From: Hyphomonas sp.
Lineage (GTDB): Bacteria; Pseudomonadota; Alphaproteobacteria; Caulobacterales; Hyphomonadaceae
Assembly (NCBI RefSeq): GCF_018402285.1
Contig: NZ_JAGYJH010000003.1
Coordinates: 124,001 to 188,000 of the forward strand
Direction: 5' to 3'
Length of the DNA stretch: 64,000 nucleotides
Shown here: positions 51,739 to 61,945 of the stretch, in pieces
Layout: every line of letters begins with the position of its first letter
How positions within the stretch are numbered: position 1 is the stretch's first letter
Program-made: the position numbers and the translations under genes
Notes under the pieces: model-generated
The model's input: the letters and a program-made list of their open reading frames with translations, nothing else
Database searches by the model: none
What the model was told of the DNA's origin: nothing

Positions 51739-53603
51739 TGCCGGACTTCCCGGATTTCGACGTTATTGTCATTGGCGGCGGCCATGCCGGCTGTGAAGCG
51801 GCTGCCGCCTCTGCCCGCTTTGGCGCGCGCACAGCGCTCATCACCCACAAGCGCTCGACTATCGGCGAGATGAGCTGCAACCCCGCAATCGGTGGTCTCG
51901 GCAAGGGTCACCTTGTCCGCGAGATCGACGCACTTGATGGAGTCATGGGGCGTCTCGCCGACAAGGCGGGCATCCAGTTCCGGATGCTGAACCGGTCCAA
52001 GGGTCCTGCCGTCTGGGGCCCCCGCGCTCAGATCGATCGCAAACTCTACCGCGAAGCGATGCAGGCCGAGCTGGCCGACTATCCCAACCTCACGATCATC
52101 GAAGACGGCGCCGAAGACCTCATCGTCGAGGGCGGCGCAATTGAGGGTGTCATCGGGCTCACCGGCCAGCGCTATGGCGCGGCCAAGGTCGTGATCACGA
52201 CGGGTACCTTCCTGAAGGGCGAAATCCATATTGGCGCCAAACGCCTCCCTGCCGGCCGGATTGGCGAAGCGCCAGCCATTGGCCTTTCCGACCGGCTCTA
52301 CTCCATCGGACTCCCGATGGGCCGTTTGAAGACCGGCACGCCCGCCCGCCTCGATGGCCGGACCATCCATTGGGACCGGCTCGAGATGCAGCCGGCTGAT
52401 GATCTGCCGATCCCGTTCTCCTTCCTCAGTTCGGAGATCACGGTGCCCCAGGTCCAATGCGGCATCACCTGGACCACGCCTGAAACCCACTCGATCATCG
52501 AAGCTCATATGAGCGAGTCGGCGGTTTATTCAGGCGCCATCTCCGGGCGTGGGCCACGCTATTGTCCTTCCATCGAGGACAAGGTGAACCGCTTCGGAGA
52601 CCGCGACCGGCATCAGGTCTTCCTGGAGCCCGAGGGCCTGGACGATAACACTGTCTATCCGAACGGCATCTCCACCTCGCTCCCCGAAGACGTCCAGGAG
52701 ACATTTATCAGAACGATCCCCGGTCTTGAGGACGTGGCCATCCTTCAGCATGCCTATGCCATCGAATACGATTATGTCGATCCGCGTGCGCTCAGCCCCG
52801 CTCTGGAAGTCAAACTCTTGCCGGGCCTTTACCTGGCCGGCCAGATCAACGGCACGACCGGATATGAAGAAGCCGGTGCCCAAGGCCTCATGGCGGGTCT
52901 CAATGCGGCGCGCGCCGCTGCCGGAAACGAGCCCGTCATCTTCGATCGCGCTGAAGCCTATATCGGCGTTCTGATCGACGACCTTGTCACGCGCGGCGTG
53001 ACTGAACCCTATCGGATGTTCACTTCGCGCGCTGAGTACCGTCTCGCCCTGCGCGCGGACAATGCGGATCAGCGGCTCACTCAGCGCGGAATAGAGGCGG
53101 GCGTTGTGGGTGAAAGGCGGGCCGGAATGTTTCACGTGAAACATCGGGCTCTGGAATCGGCCCGTACACGTCTCAAATCGCTCAATCTCAGTCCGGCCGC
53201 TGCCGTGAAGAATGGTTGGTCCGTCAATCAGGATGGCCGGGTCCGCTCGGCCTGGGAGTATCTCTCTTACAAGGAGATCACCTTTGCCCATCTGACCGCA
53301 GTCTGGCCGGAGCTTTCCGACCTGCCGGCCGACATTGCTTCACAGATCGAGATCGAAGCGCTTTACTCGGCCTATCTTGATCGCCAGGCCGACGACGTCG
53401 CCGCGCTTCGCCGGGATGAAGCGCTCAGCATCCCCGCAGATCTGGATTTCGATCTCATCGGCGGCCTCTCCAATGAGGTCCGCCAGAAACTCAAAGCGGT
53501 CCGGCCGGGCACACTTGGTCAGGCCGCCCGGATCGAAGGCGTCACACCAGGGGCACTGACGGCGCTACTCGGGCATGTCCGCCGCGTCCGCAAAGCAGGG
53601 TAG
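51738..53603 (+). CDS. mnmG: tRNA uridine-5-carboxymethylaminomethyl modification enzyme MnmG
   Basis: FAD-binding partner of MnmE. The 621-residue protein starts at the ATG at 51738 ([22 protein letters not shown]) and has the FAD loop GGGHAGCE at residues 13-20, [47 protein letters not shown] and [13 protein letters not shown] perfect parS site lies within the gene (53127-53144), encoding the peptide MFHVKH. Confidence 0.97.
   Translation: MPDFPDFDVIVIGGGHAGCEAAAASARFGARTALITHKRSTIGEMSCNPAIGGLGKGHLVREIDALDGVMGRLADKAGIQFRMLNRSKGPAVWGPRAQIDRKLYREAMQAELADYPNLTIIEDGAEDLIVEGGAIEGVIGLTGQRYGAAKVVITTGTFLKGEIHIGAKRLPAGRIGEAPAIGLSDRLYSIGLPMGRLKTGTPARLDGRTIHWDRLEMQPADDLPIPFSFLSSEITVPQVQCGITWTTPETHSIIEAHMSESAVYSGAISGRGPRYCPSIEDKVNRFGDRDRHQVFLEPEGLDDNTVYPNGISTSLPEDVQETFIRTIPGLEDVAILQHAYAIEYDYVDPRALSPALEVKLLPGLYLAGQINGTTGYEEAGAQGLMAGLNAARAAAGNEPVIFDRAEAYIGVLIDDLVTRGVTEPYRMFTSRAEYRLALRADNADQRLTQRGIEAGVVGERRAGMFHVKHRALESARTRLKSLNLSPAAAVKNGWSVNQDGRVRSAWEYLSYKEITFAHLTAVWPELSDLPADIASQIEIEALYSAYLDRQADDVAALRRDEALSIPADLDFDLIGGLSNEVRQKLKAVRPGTLGQAARIEGVTPGALTALLGHVRRVRKAG
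53127..53144. promoter_or_regulatory. parS: parS site 1 (inside mnmG)
   Basis: ATGTTTCACGTGAAACAT is an 18-bp perfect palindrome containing the 16-bp ParB-binding consensus TGTTTCACGTGAAACA. It codes for MFHVKH in the mnmG frame. Confidence 0.95.
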
Positions 53604-53606
53604 CAG

Positions 53607-54230
53607 ATGACAGGGCAAGACGACCGCGCGGCCTTCCTGGCCGCCAACGATGTTTCACGTGAAACATTGGACCGCCTCGGCCAGGTGATCGCCACACTCG
53701 ATGTCTGGCGCCAGAAGAGCAATCTCATTGGTCCGAAAGAATGGCCGCAGATTTGGACCCGGCATGTCGGCGACTCATGGCAGCTTCTCGATCATATTGC
53801 TCAAACCGCCCGCGTCGTTGATCTCGGATCCGGCGCCGGCTTTCCAGGACTCATCATCGCTGCGGCGCGCCCATCGGGTCACGTGACCATGGTCGAAAGC
53901 GTTGGAAAGAAGTGCGCCTTCCTGCGCGCGGCCATAGACGCTGCCGGTCTGCCCGCATCCGTGCATCAGGGCCGCGTCGAAGCAGCGCCACTGATTTCTG
54001 CGGAATTCGTCACGGCGCGCGCATTTGCGCCCATGCCGGAACTCCTTGATTATGCTGCGCCCTGGCTTCGGAAAGGTGCGGTTGGCGTCTTCCCGAAAGG
54101 CGAACGCTGGAAAGAGGAATTGACTGCGGCTAGGCAAAGATGGAATTTCGCTTATGAAGCGATTCAAAGTCGCTCTGGTGGGTCAGGCGTCATCTTGATT
54201 GTCAGGGAGGTGTCTCGTCGTCATGACTAG
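53607..54230 (+). CDS. rsmG: 16S rRNA (guanine-527 N7)-methyltransferase
   Basis: A 207-residue class I methyltransferase (GidB). It shows VVDLGSGAGFPGLIIAAARP for SAM binding, VESVGKKCAFLRAAIDAAGLP, and SAEFVTARAFAPMPELLDYA. parS site 2 lies near its start. The stop overlaps the parA start by 8 bp. The cognate partner gene mnmG is 3 bp upstream. Confidence 0.95.
   Translation: MTGQDDRAAFLAANDVSRETLDRLGQVIATLDVWRQKSNLIGPKEWPQIWTRHVGDSWQLLDHIAQTARVVDLGSGAGFPGLIIAAARPSGHVTMVESVGKKCAFLRAAIDAAGLPASVHQGRVEAAPLISAEFVTARAFAPMPELLDYAAPWLRKGAVGVFPKGERWKEELTAARQRWNFAYEAIQSRSGGSGVILIVREVSRRHD
53650..53667. promoter_or_regulatory. parS: parS site 2 (inside rsmG)
   Basis: Second copy of the same 18-bp palindrome ATGTTTCACGTGAAACAT, 523 bp from the first, coding DVSRET near the rsmG N-terminus. 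Confidence 0.95.
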
Positions 54231-55029
54231 GCCCAGAATTTTTGCCGTGGTGAACCAAAAGGGTGGGGTCGGAAAGACCACGACCTCGATCAACCTCGGA
54301 ACAGCCCTCGCCGCCGTCGGCCGCCGCGTTCTCATCGTCGACTTCGACGCTCAGGGAAACGCGTCCACCGGCCTTGGCATTTCACGTGCCGACCGTCTCA
54401 TGACCTCCTACGATCTGGTCGTGGACCGGGTGGCGCTCGAAGAGGCGGTGCTGTCCACCATCGTTCCGCGCCTCGACATCGTGCCGGGCGATGAAAACCT
54501 GTCAGGCGTCGAAACCGAGCTCGCTGGGGATGCCCACCGGTCCTACCGGCTCAAGGAAGCACTTCATTCCTACATCGACCGGGTCGAGCAGGGCGGACTC
54601 GTCAAGTATGACTATGTCCTGATCGATTGCCCGCCATCCTTGTCGGCTTTGACGCTCAACGCAATGACGGCAGCTGACGCTTTGCTTGTACCGCTGCAGT
54701 GCGAGTTCCTTGCCCTCGAGGGTCTCTCTCAGCTTTTGCGCACTGTTGAAGTCGTCCGCTCCGGTCTCAACCCGACGCTCGAGATCCAGGGCGTCGTTCT
54801 CACTATGTATGACCGCCGCAACAGCCTCTCCGATCAGGTCGCCAATGAAGTGCGCGCCTTCTTCGGAACAAAGGTCTACAACACCGTCATTCCGCGCAAT
54901 GTCCGCCTATCCGAGGCGCCGTCCTTCGGCAAGCCGGCGCTCCTCTATGATTACCGTTGCCCGGGCAGCGAAGCCTATATCCGCCTCGCCTCCGAAGTCC
55001 TGCAGCGGGAGAAGGCGAGGGCGGCATGA
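54223..55029 (+). CDS. parA: Chromosome partitioning ATPase ParA
   Basis: A 268-residue deviant Walker ATPase that moves ParB-parS complexes from the old to the new pole. Walker A is KGGVGKTT (residues 13-20), the second lysine-bearing loop is VDFDAQGNAS, and DCPPSLSALT follows. The start is the ATG at 54223; it overlaps rsmG. The parB start overlaps its stop (ATGA). Confidence 0.96.
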   Translation: MTRPRIFAVVNQKGGVGKTTTSINLGTALAAVGRRVLIVDFDAQGNASTGLGISRADRLMTSYDLVVDRVALEEAVLSTIVPRLDIVPGDENLSGVETELAGDAHRSYRLKEALHSYIDRVEQGGLVKYDYVLIDCPPSLSALTLNAMTAADALLVPLQCEFLALEGLSQLLRTVEVVRSGLNPTLEIQGVVLTMYDRRNSLSDQVANEVRAFFGTKVYNTVIPRNVRLSEAPSFGKPALLYDYRCPGSEAYIRLASEVLQREKARAA

Positions 55030-55994
55030 GTGATCCGGCAGAAGACAATCGTGGGCGCCCCAGCCGCCTAGGCCGGGGGCTCTCTGCGCTCATCGGTGAA
55101 GTCGAGGCGATGAATGTCCGCCCGGCTGCGCAGCCTGCAGCCCAGGTCGAGGCAGGCGCCGCTGCGCCACCGGCCGCACCAGGCCAGGGGACGAGCGAGA
55201 TCGCGCTCGACCTGATCCGCCGCAATCCGGCCCAGCCGCGGCGCACCTTCACCGAGGAAAACCTGCGCGAGCTTGCCGACTCGCTCAAAGCAAAGGGCGT
55301 CCTTCAGGCGATCCTTGTCCGTCCCGATCCAAAGGAAGAGGGCAAGTACCAGATCATCGCGGGGGAACGCCGCTGGCGCGCGGCTCGTATGGCAGGGCTC
55401 TCGTCCATTCCGGCGGTTGTCCGCAACGTCGATGAGCTCGAACTCCTGGAGATCGGCATCATCGAGAACGTCCAGCGCTCCGATCTCAACCCGATCGAGG
55501 AGGCCGAGGCCTATGACGCGCTGATGAAGCGTTTCGGCCGGACCCAGGAAAGCCTCGCTTCCAGCGTCGGCAAGAGCCGCGCCCATATTACAAACACGCT
55601 CCGCCTGCTCCAGCTTCCGGAGAGCGCGCGCACTCATGTCCGCGAAGGCCGGATCAGTGCCGGCCACGCCCGGGCCGCGCTGGGCGCTCCCGATCCAGAA
55701 GCCCTCATCGAGCTGGCAGTGGATAAGGGTCTCAGCGTCCGCGAGGTTGAGGCCCGTGCCCGCGACGCGCGCAGCAACGCGCCGATCGAAACGAAGTCGA
55801 TGGACAGCTTTGTCCCGCCAGTGAAGGACATCAACACCGAAGCGCTCGAGGCCGACATCAGCCGCACGCTCGGGCTGGATGTTGATATCCGTCATGGACG
55901 GAACGGCGGCGAGATCCGGATCAAGTACCGCGACCTCGAACAGCTCGACGAAGTTTGCCGCCGCCTGACCGCTAAGCGCCGTACGGCGGAGTAG
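55026..55994 (+). CDS. parB: Chromosome partitioning protein ParB
   Basis: A 322-residue CTPase clamp that loads at parS and spreads. N-terminal SRLGRGLSALIGE (ParA-contacting), then AGERRWRAARMAG box, ENVQRSDLNPIEEAEAYDALM, the helix-turn-helix TQESLASSVGKSRAHITNTLRLLQLP, and a C-terminal dimer domain. Its own binding sites lie 1.4 and 1.9 kb upstream. Confidence 0.96.
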   Translation: MSDPAEDNRGRPSRLGRGLSALIGEVEAMNVRPAAQPAAQVEAGAAAPPAAPGQGTSEIALDLIRRNPAQPRRTFTEENLRELADSLKAKGVLQAILVRPDPKEEGKYQIIAGERRWRAARMAGLSSIPAVVRNVDELELLEIGIIENVQRSDLNPIEEAEAYDALMKRFGRTQESLASSVGKSRAHITNTLRLLQLPESARTHVREGRISAGHARAALGAPDPEALIELAVDKGLSVREVEARARDARSNAPIETKSMDSFVPPVKDINTEALEADISRTLGLDVDIRHGRNGGEIRIKYRDLEQLDEVCRRLTAKRRTAE

Positions 55995-56026
55995 CGTCCA
56001 GGCGGGCTTTCTGAATAAATAATCCG

Positions 56027-57058
56027 TTAACGAACTTTTTCGGCAACCCGGGCCAGATCGTTTATCAGCAGACGGATAACCGGATCTCCCGTAGGCCCGG
56101 ACAGCTTGATCTGGCGCTCGGCATCATGAATACGCTCCATCACGCGCATAAGGCGCCGTGCCGGCCATTTGCCGAGCCGGGCCCGGTAAGCGGGCCATTC
56201 ATTCGGCCAGATCGGCGGGCGCAGATATTTTCCGGGATTGGCATCCCCGCCCGCAATCTTTTCATGCGCGCTCAGCATCCGGACGACTTCCATCTGCAGG
56301 GAGCGGAGAATCGAGATGCCGCTTGTTCCGTTCTCAGTGAGTTTGTCGAGCGCTGTCTGGGCCTCGCCCGGCAGGCCATCAAGCGTTGCGCTGATGGCGC
56401 CGGAGATTGCCTGCTTCACATCCGTCGCGGAAAGTGCGCGCACGTCTTCCAGGGTCAGCGGCCGGCTAAGGCCGCGGGCATAGAGGGCAAGCTTCTCGAT
56501 CTCCGAATTGGCGAGGGCGCGGTGTCCGGGTAAATCGCCCACGAACGCGTCCAGGGCAGGGGGGTCTATGACGGCCCCTTCGGCGAGCAGCGCGGTCTTC
56601 ACCCGGCTCGCGACATCGGCTTCCTCTTCAGCGAAAAGCTGCAGGCACGCAGCCCGCCGCGCGCCTTCAACCGCCCCGCGGAGTTTGGACTTTGCCGGAA
56701 GGCTGCCCGCTTCGATGATCAGCTTGGTCGCAAACCGCCCCGGGTCTGCGTCACCCATCTCGATGGCTTCCCCGAGCAGGGCGGCAATCTTGTCGCCGCT
56801 CGTGCGTACGCGCACCGCCCTTGCATCTCCCAAAAGCGAGACCGCTTCGAGGGCGTCGAACAGCAGGGCGGGTTCTTTCTTGATGGCATCGTCGTCGAGG
56901 AGCGTGACATCCATGCCCTGCTTGCCGCCCCATCCTGCGATCAGGGCCTGTCCGGCATCATAGGCTAGGCCTTCATCTTCACTGAAGGCGAGCACGGCCC
57001 AGACTTCCGGATCAGGCCGCCGGGCGAAACCTTCCGCCGCGCGCCCCTTGTGCAGCAT
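56027..57058 (-). CDS. holA: DNA polymerase III delta subunit
   Basis: A 343-residue clamp-loader subunit of AAA fold with a degenerate nucleotide site. Family segments: EVWAVLAFSEDEGLAYDAG, KLIIEAGSLPAKSKLRGAVE, LADLPGHRALANSEIEKLALY (as GDLPGHRALANSEIEKL), and RRLMRVMERIHDAERQIK. It converges with parB and its ATG overlaps the lptE stop. Confidence 0.9.
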   Translation of the reverse strand: MLHKGRAAEGFARRPDPEVWAVLAFSEDEGLAYDAGQALIAGWGGKQGMDVTLLDDDAIKKEPALLFDALEAVSLLGDARAVRVRTSGDKIAALLGEAIEMGDADPGRFATKLIIEAGSLPAKSKLRGAVEGARRAACLQLFAEEEADVASRVKTALLAEGAVIDPPALDAFVGDLPGHRALANSEIEKLALYARGLSRPLTLEDVRALSATDVKQAISGAISATLDGLPGEAQTALDKLTENGTSGISILRSLQMEVVRMLSAHEKIAGGDANPGKYLRPPIWPNEWPAYRARLGKWPARRLMRVMERIHDAERQIKLSGPTGDPVIRLLINDLARVAEKVR

Positions 57059-57531
57059 CAGGCGCCCGTGAATTTCAGGCGGATGTCATCGGCAATCTGT
57101 TTGGCCAGTACCCGCATCGCCCGGTCCCCGGCATTGGTCTGTGCGGCGATATCGCCATAGGGCGAGTCTGGAACAAGGAAGCCGGTCTCCACTGAGGAGC
57201 GTCCGGTCATGCTGGTATTCTCGCCCTCAAGCCGGTAAACGCCCGTCGCAAGCATGCTGGAGCGCGAGGCGGCACCATCAGGCTGAAGGGCGAGGCGGCT
57301 GAGATTGCTGTCAAGATTGACCGTCAGCGTCACCTTCTCCGTCAGCCCGGGAACACCGATGGCCAGCTCCTGCTGAAGCGCGCGGCGAAGCATGTGCCCC
57401 TGGCGTCCATCAATGGCAGCCACCTCGATCAACCCGCCTTCGGCATATTTCCCGTTGACCGGTGCATAGACCGGCTGGAAGCCGCAGGCGGCCGTGAATA
57501 CGAGCAGGAGGGCAGTCAGGACGAACTTCAT
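57058..57531 (-). CDS. lptE: LPS-assembly lipoprotein LptE
   Basis: A 157-residue outer-membrane lipoprotein (signal ending VFTAAC, residues 11-16) that plugs LptD for LPS delivery. After the lipid cysteine comes GFQPVYAP, typical of LptE, then a beta-rich domain. The usual order leuS-lptE-holA is kept, with four- and one-base overlaps. Confidence 0.88.
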   Translation of the reverse strand: MKFVLTALLLVFTAACGFQPVYAPVNGKYAEGGLIEVAAIDGRQGHMLRRALQQELAIGVPGLTEKVTLTVNLDSNLSRLALQPDGAASRSSMLATGVYRLEGENTSMTGRSSVETGFLVPDSPYGDIAAQTNAGDRAMRVLAKQIADDIRLKFTGA

Positions 57532-60095
57532 GAGACCACGATATTCACAATCCGGCCGGGCACAACAATCGTTTTCTTCACGCTCTTGCCCTCGATGAAG
57601 GAGGCCACCTCAGGCAGCGCCTTGGCCGCGGCTTCCACATCACCGGCTGCCATATCCTTCGCCACGGTGATTTCCGCGCGCCGCTTGCCGTTCACCTGAA
57701 CCGCCAGCGTCACGGTATCGTCCACCACCAATGAAGCATCCACCTCCGGCCAGCTTGCCTGTGAAACAAGGTCTGTCTCGCCAAGGCGCTCCCAGCAGGC
57801 TTCGGCCAGGTGCGGCATGAACGGCACGAGGCAGCGCGCCAGCATGCCGGCGCCCTCAGCCCGCGCGCCGACGGTCGCCGGATCGCTCTCGGCTTTCTTC
57901 AGCGTGTTCACCCATTCATGCACCGTCGCGATGGCGGAGTTGAACCGGAACTCGTCGATCGCCCGGTCGATCGCGGCGACCGCCCTGTGGTTTGCCTTGC
58001 GCAGGGCCACCGACGCCTCGTCGCTCCCCGGGGCAGGGAAGGGGCCCGTTTCCGGCAGGGCATCGACGAACGACCAGATACGCTGCACAAACCGCGCCGC
58101 GCCCTCGGCGCCAGACTGTGTCCATTCGACATCCCGTTCGGGCGGAGAATCCGAAAGCACAAACCAGCGCGCCACATCGGCTCCATAGGTGGCGACGATG
58201 GCGTCGGGGTCGACCGTGTTCTTCTTCGACTTCGACATCTTCTCGATGGCGCCGACCTTGACTGGAAGCCCGGTCGCAATCTCGATCACCTGGCCGTCCT
58301 TCCGTTCGATGGCGGTGGGCTCCAGCCATGTTCCAGCCTCGGACTTGTAGGTCTCGTGCGTCACCATACCTTGCGTGAAGAGGCCGGCAAATGGTTCGCC
58401 GGTCGGCAGGTCCAGTTCGCCCACATCCCGCATCGCGCGCGAAAAGAATCGTGAATAGAGAAGGTGGAGCACAGCATGTTCCACCCCGCCGATATACTGG
58501 TCAACGGGCAGCCAGTAAGCGCGCTCCTCGGGATCGGCCACGCTGGCAAAGCGCGCATAATACCAGGAGCTGTCCACGAACGTGTCCAGCGTATCGGTCT
58601 CGCGCCGCGCCGCCTTGCCACATCTGGGGCAATTCACATGCTTCCAGTCCGGGTGCCGGTCCAGCGGGTTTCCGGGCACATCAAACGTCACGTCCTCGGG
58701 CAGGCGCACGGGAAGATCTGTCTCCGGAACACCCACGACCCCACAATCCTCGCAATGGATCACCGGGATCGGGCAGCCCCAATAGCGCTGGCGCGAAACG
58801 CCCCAGTCGCGCAGGCGGTAGTTCACCTTGCCCTGGCCCTTGCCGGCGCTTTCAATCCTCACAATTGCGGCGCGCTTGGCGTCCTCGATGGAGAGGCCAT
58901 CAAGGAAACCTGACTTATATATATGTCCGGGTCCGGTATAAGCCTCGGTGCTGACTTCAAACGTTGCTGCGTCTGCACCCGACGGCAGAACCACCGGAAA
59001 CACGTCCAGCCCGAACTTGCGGGCAAAGTCGAGGTCGCGCTGGTCATGCGCCGGGCAGCCGAAGATGGCGCCGGTGCCGTATCCCATCAGCACGAAGTTC
59101 GCGATCCAGACCGGCACCGTCCGTCCCGGCTCGAACGGATGGGCAACTGTCAGCCCGGTATCAAAGCCCAGCTTCTCTGCTTTCTCGATGGCTTCCTCGC
59201 TGGTGCCGATCTGCGCGCATTTCGCCCGGAACGCCTGCAGCGCGTCCGATTGTTCCGCCAGCTGAAGTGTCAACGGATGATCCGGTGAGAGCGCCACAAA
59301 GCTCGCGCCGAACAGCGTGTCTGGCCGCGTGGTGAAAACGCTGATGCCTTTCTCGAAGCCGGCGGGCGCCGCCCCGTCAAAGGCAAACGTCATCTCAAGG
59401 CCTTCGGACCGGCCAATCCAGTTGGCCTGCATCGTGCGAACCTTTTCCGGCCAGCGCTCCAGCTCCTGAACCGCTTCCAGAAGGTCATCCGCATACGCAG
59501 TAATCTTGAAGAACCACTGGGTCAGCTCGCGCTGTTCGACGGGCGCGCCCGAGCGCCAACCGCGCCCGTCGATCACCTGCTCATTGGCAAGCACAGTGTT
59601 GTCCACCGGGTCCCAGTTCACTTTCGAGGCCTTGCGATAGACAAGGCCCTTTTCCATCAGCTTCAGGAACAGGGCCTGCTGGGCGCCGTAATATTCGGGA
59701 TCACAGGTCGCAAACTCCCGGCTCCAGTCCAGCGACAGGCCGAGCTTCTTGAACTGCGCCTTCATCGAGGCGATGTTTGAATAGGTCCATTTGCCTGGAT
59801 GCACCTTGCGTTCCATCGCTGCGTTTTCCGCCGGCATGCCGAACGCGTCCCATCCCATCGGGTGGAGCACATTATAACCCTTGGCGCGCTTGTGGCGGGC
59901 AACCACATCGCCCATCGCATAATTGCGCACATGGCCCATGTGCAGGCGGCCGGAAGGGTAGGGGAACATCTCCAGTACGAACGCCTTGGGCGCACCGGGT
60001 GCCTCGGCGGGCGACCGGGTCCGGAATATGTCGGCCTGTTCCCAGGCCTCACGCCAGTGGGGTTCCGCTGTTTGCGGGTCATAACGGGTGGCCAT
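57528..60095 (-). CDS. leuS: Leucyl-tRNA synthetase
   Basis: Class I synthetase of 855 residues. The HIGH motif reads HMGH in [15 protein letters not shown], the KMSKS loop is [14 protein letters not shown], and an editing domain (CP1) lies at about residues 225-420. Zinc-like cysteines occur in [11 protein letters not shown] and [11 protein letters not shown]. The start ATG at 60095 gives the usual N-terminus [12 protein letters not shown]. Confidence 0.97.
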   Translation of the reverse strand: MATRYDPQTAEPHWREAWEQADIFRTRSPAEAPGAPKAFVLEMFPYPSGRLHMGHVRNYAMGDVVARHKRAKGYNVLHPMGWDAFGMPAENAAMERKVHPGKWTYSNIASMKAQFKKLGLSLDWSREFATCDPEYYGAQQALFLKLMEKGLVYRKASKVNWDPVDNTVLANEQVIDGRGWRSGAPVEQRELTQWFFKITAYADDLLEAVQELERWPEKVRTMQANWIGRSEGLEMTFAFDGAAPAGFEKGISVFTTRPDTLFGASFVALSPDHPLTLQLAEQSDALQAFRAKCAQIGTSEEAIEKAEKLGFDTGLTVAHPFEPGRTVPVWIANFVLMGYGTGAIFGCPAHDQRDLDFARKFGLDVFPVVLPSGADAATFEVSTEAYTGPGHIYKSGFLDGLSIEDAKRAAIVRIESAGKGQGKVNYRLRDWGVSRQRYWGCPIPVIHCEDCGVVGVPETDLPVRLPEDVTFDVPGNPLDRHPDWKHVNCPRCGKAARRETDTLDTFVDSSWYYARFASVADPEERAYWLPVDQYIGGVEHAVLHLLYSRFFSRAMRDVGELDLPTGEPFAGLFTQGMVTHETYKSEAGTWLEPTAIERKDGQVIEIATGLPVKVGAIEKMSKSKKNTVDPDAIVATYGADVARWFVLSDSPPERDVEWTQSGAEGAARFVQRIWSFVDALPETGPFPAPGSDEASVALRKANHRAVAAIDRAIDEFRFNSAIATVHEWVNTLKKAESDPATVGARAEGAGMLARCLVPFMPHLAEACWERLGETDLVSQASWPEVDASLVVDDTVTLAVQVNGKRRAEITVAKDMAAGDVEAAAKALPEVASFIEGKSVKKTIVVPGRIVNIVVS

Positions 60096-60145
60096 CTGCG
60101 GCTCCCTTGAAAGGCATTGAAGCGTTACGGGCGATTAACGGCGCT

Positions 60146-60574
60146 TTAGCCGATCTGCGAGGTTCGTAGAAGTCGCGCTCGTTCAAGAATCTTGTTTTCC
60201 AGCTGGATTGCCGTTTCCGGATCGGCTTCGGCATCCGTCCACTGGCCCTCGGTGTTCACCTGCCGGTAAACCGTCACCTTCACGCCGTCGGCGCGCAGGC
60301 GGGAGTCGAGGATGAATACAGTTGCCTTGACCCGCTCGTTCGGGGCGTCCGGAAAGGTCTTCCAGTCATAGGCAATGATGCCGCCGATCGGGTCGGTCGT
60401 CTGGATGGGAAGCGTGTCCATCGTATCCAGCGTGGCGCGCCACAGGAACGGGTTCGATGCGCCGACCGACTGGACCACCTGAGGGCCATCATTGGCTCCG
60501 CTGCGCGATTGGCAGCCAGAAACGAGCAGCAGGCCGGTAAAGGCGGCAGTGAGGATCGGCTTGATCATGTTCAT
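60146..60574 (-). CDS. DUF3576 family lipoprotein
   Basis: A 142-residue lipoprotein (signal ending LLLVSGC). The mature part fits the alphaproteobacterial DUF3576 family: NPFLWRATLDTMDTLPIQTTDPIGGIIAYDW then VKATVFILDSRLRADGVKVTVYRQ. Two start ATGs are possible (60574 and 60568); the ribosome site GGAA fits the second slightly better by distance. It sits upstream of leuS, as in relatives. Role unknown, envelope. Confidence 0.78.
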   Translation of the reverse strand: MNMIKPILTAAFTGLLLVSGCQSRSGANDGPQVVQSVGASNPFLWRATLDTMDTLPIQTTDPIGGIIAYDWKTFPDAPNERVKATVFILDSRLRADGVKVTVYRQVNTEGQWTDAEADPETAIQLENKILERARLLRTSQIG

Positions 60575-60690
60575 TTTCCGCGTGCAATTCCTTGTTGACG
60601 GGCCGTGTATAACAAGGGGGTTGTGGCCTCGCCAGTATTGATATGCGCATGGCTGTTTCCGCCATGCTGCCCGGAAGGGAGAAACATCCG

Positions 60691-61872
60691 ATGCTTAACG
60701 CTCGCCTGTTCTGTCTCGCGCTGACGGCGCTTGCGCCTGCCGCCGCCGCACAGGATGTCTGGGATGATCCCGGCGGGGTCGAAACGGATGTCAGCTTCAG
60801 CGGCGCTTTGGTCGTCGCCCCAGAGGCAGACGAGTTTGCCCTTGGCTTCGCAAAGGCAGGTCTCTCCCTCAACTATGTCCTGATGAGCGGGGCCGAGATC
60901 GGCGCGGTGGCGAGCCTCGAAGCCCAGTTGGACCACCCAGCGCGGGCCGGTTTCAGCGGCGTTTTCTCCTCTGTTGCCGGGGCAGGGGACGCCCCGGGCG
61001 GTGCGTTCAGCGGCCTTGCCCGCGGCCCGGCAGCAGAAGACGCAGACCTGCGCTTCAGCCTTGAGACTGCCTTCATCTATATAGACGGCGGATATGGCGA
61101 AGCGCGCCTAGGCGCAGATGACGGCATCTCCACCCGCTTCTTTGAAGGCGGGCCTGTCCTCTTTGCCCATGCCGGTCTCGTCAATCCCGCGCTCGATCAC
61201 TCAGGCGAGGTCATTGCCCGCACAGATCATGATCTCACCGGCCCCGCCGCCAAGTTCAGCTACGCCACCCCCCGCATCCTTGGCCTGCGGGCCGGGGTAT
61301 CCTACACGCCCGAAGCTGATCGCCGCGGCCTTGACCGGGATCCGGCACGCAGCCTCCCCGGCGCCCCCCTGCCAGAGATTGAGAACGCTTTTGAAGTTGC
61401 CCTCAACCTCTCCCGCCGCCTGCCGCAAAGCGGCGTGCGCCTGCGCGCCGGTGCCGCCTACAGCCAGGCCAGCACGCGTTATCCAGCCGGCCCCACGCTC
61501 TACGGTGATGTTGAAACCTGGTCGGCGGGCGCCTCGGCAGAATTCTCGCAATTCCGCATCGGCGGCAGTTATCTGGAATCGAACAATGGTGTTTCCGGCC
61601 GGCCGGGCGATTATTCCGCCTGGGCCGTCTCCGCTGCCGTCCCCTTCGGCAAGATCGAGGCAGTCGCAGAACTCGCCGGCGCAGAAGATGACGCTGCCCG
61701 CCTCACAAGTGACAGCTGGCAGCTGGGTCTTGCCTGGTCCCCGGATGACGCCTGGCGCTTTGCCGCGGGCTGGCGCGAGGTGGATACTGAAAGCTCGATA
61801 CCTGGACTTCCCCTGGCCGCCCGCGAAGGGCGAAGCAGCGGCATTGTGATCGAAATCACACGATCCCTGTAA
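60691..61872 (+). CDS. Gram-negative porin family protein
   Basis: A 393-residue outer-membrane protein with signal peptide ending APAAAAQ and repeated amphipathic strands to a C-terminal ITRSL. The start is the ATG at 60691 with GGAAGGGAG upstream. Segments VSFSGALVVAPEADEF, GYGEARLGADDGISTRF, and VRLRAGAAYSQAS fit a 16-stranded general porin. Substrate unknown. Divergent from the DUF3576 gene. Confidence 0.8.
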   Translation: MLNARLFCLALTALAPAAAAQDVWDDPGGVETDVSFSGALVVAPEADEFALGFAKAGLSLNYVLMSGAEIGAVASLEAQLDHPARAGFSGVFSSVAGAGDAPGGAFSGLARGPAAEDADLRFSLETAFIYIDGGYGEARLGADDGISTRFFEGGPVLFAHAGLVNPALDHSGEVIARTDHDLTGPAAKFSYATPRILGLRAGVSYTPEADRRGLDRDPARSLPGAPLPEIENAFEVALNLSRRLPQSGVRLRAGAAYSQASTRYPAGPTLYGDVETWSAGASAEFSQFRIGGSYLESNNGVSGRPGDYSAWAVSAAVPFGKIEAVAELAGAEDDAARLTSDSWQLGLAWSPDDAWRFAAGWREVDTESSIPGLPLAAREGRSSGIVIEITRSL

Positions 61873-61892
61873 ATCCCCGATTTTTCAGAATG

Positions 61893-61907
61893 TTAATCTT
61901 CCATTAA
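61893..61907 (+). promoter_or_regulatory. Perfect TTAA-N7-TTAA (CtrA-type) site upstream of the ntrZ-like gene
   Basis: TTAATCTTCCATTAA fits the CtrA consensus exactly and lies 39 bp before the ATG at 61946, in the intergenic gap after the porin gene. Confidence 0.55.
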
Positions 61908-61945
61908 GCGGCCTCCCTCACTATCGTCTCTGGTTGGGAGCCATC

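Noticed and set aside
53877-53888. GGTCACGTGACC palindrome in rsmG as a third parS
   Set aside because: It shares the CACGTG core but lacks the flanking GTTT/AAAC arms that ParB reads.
54378-54393. TTTCACGTG in parA as a half parS
   Set aside because: Only one arm matches and it falls in conserved coding sequence (GISRAD).
60135-60149. TTAACGGCGCTTTAG before leuS as a CtrA site
   Set aside because: One mismatch and it overlaps the DUF3576 stop region; not convincing.
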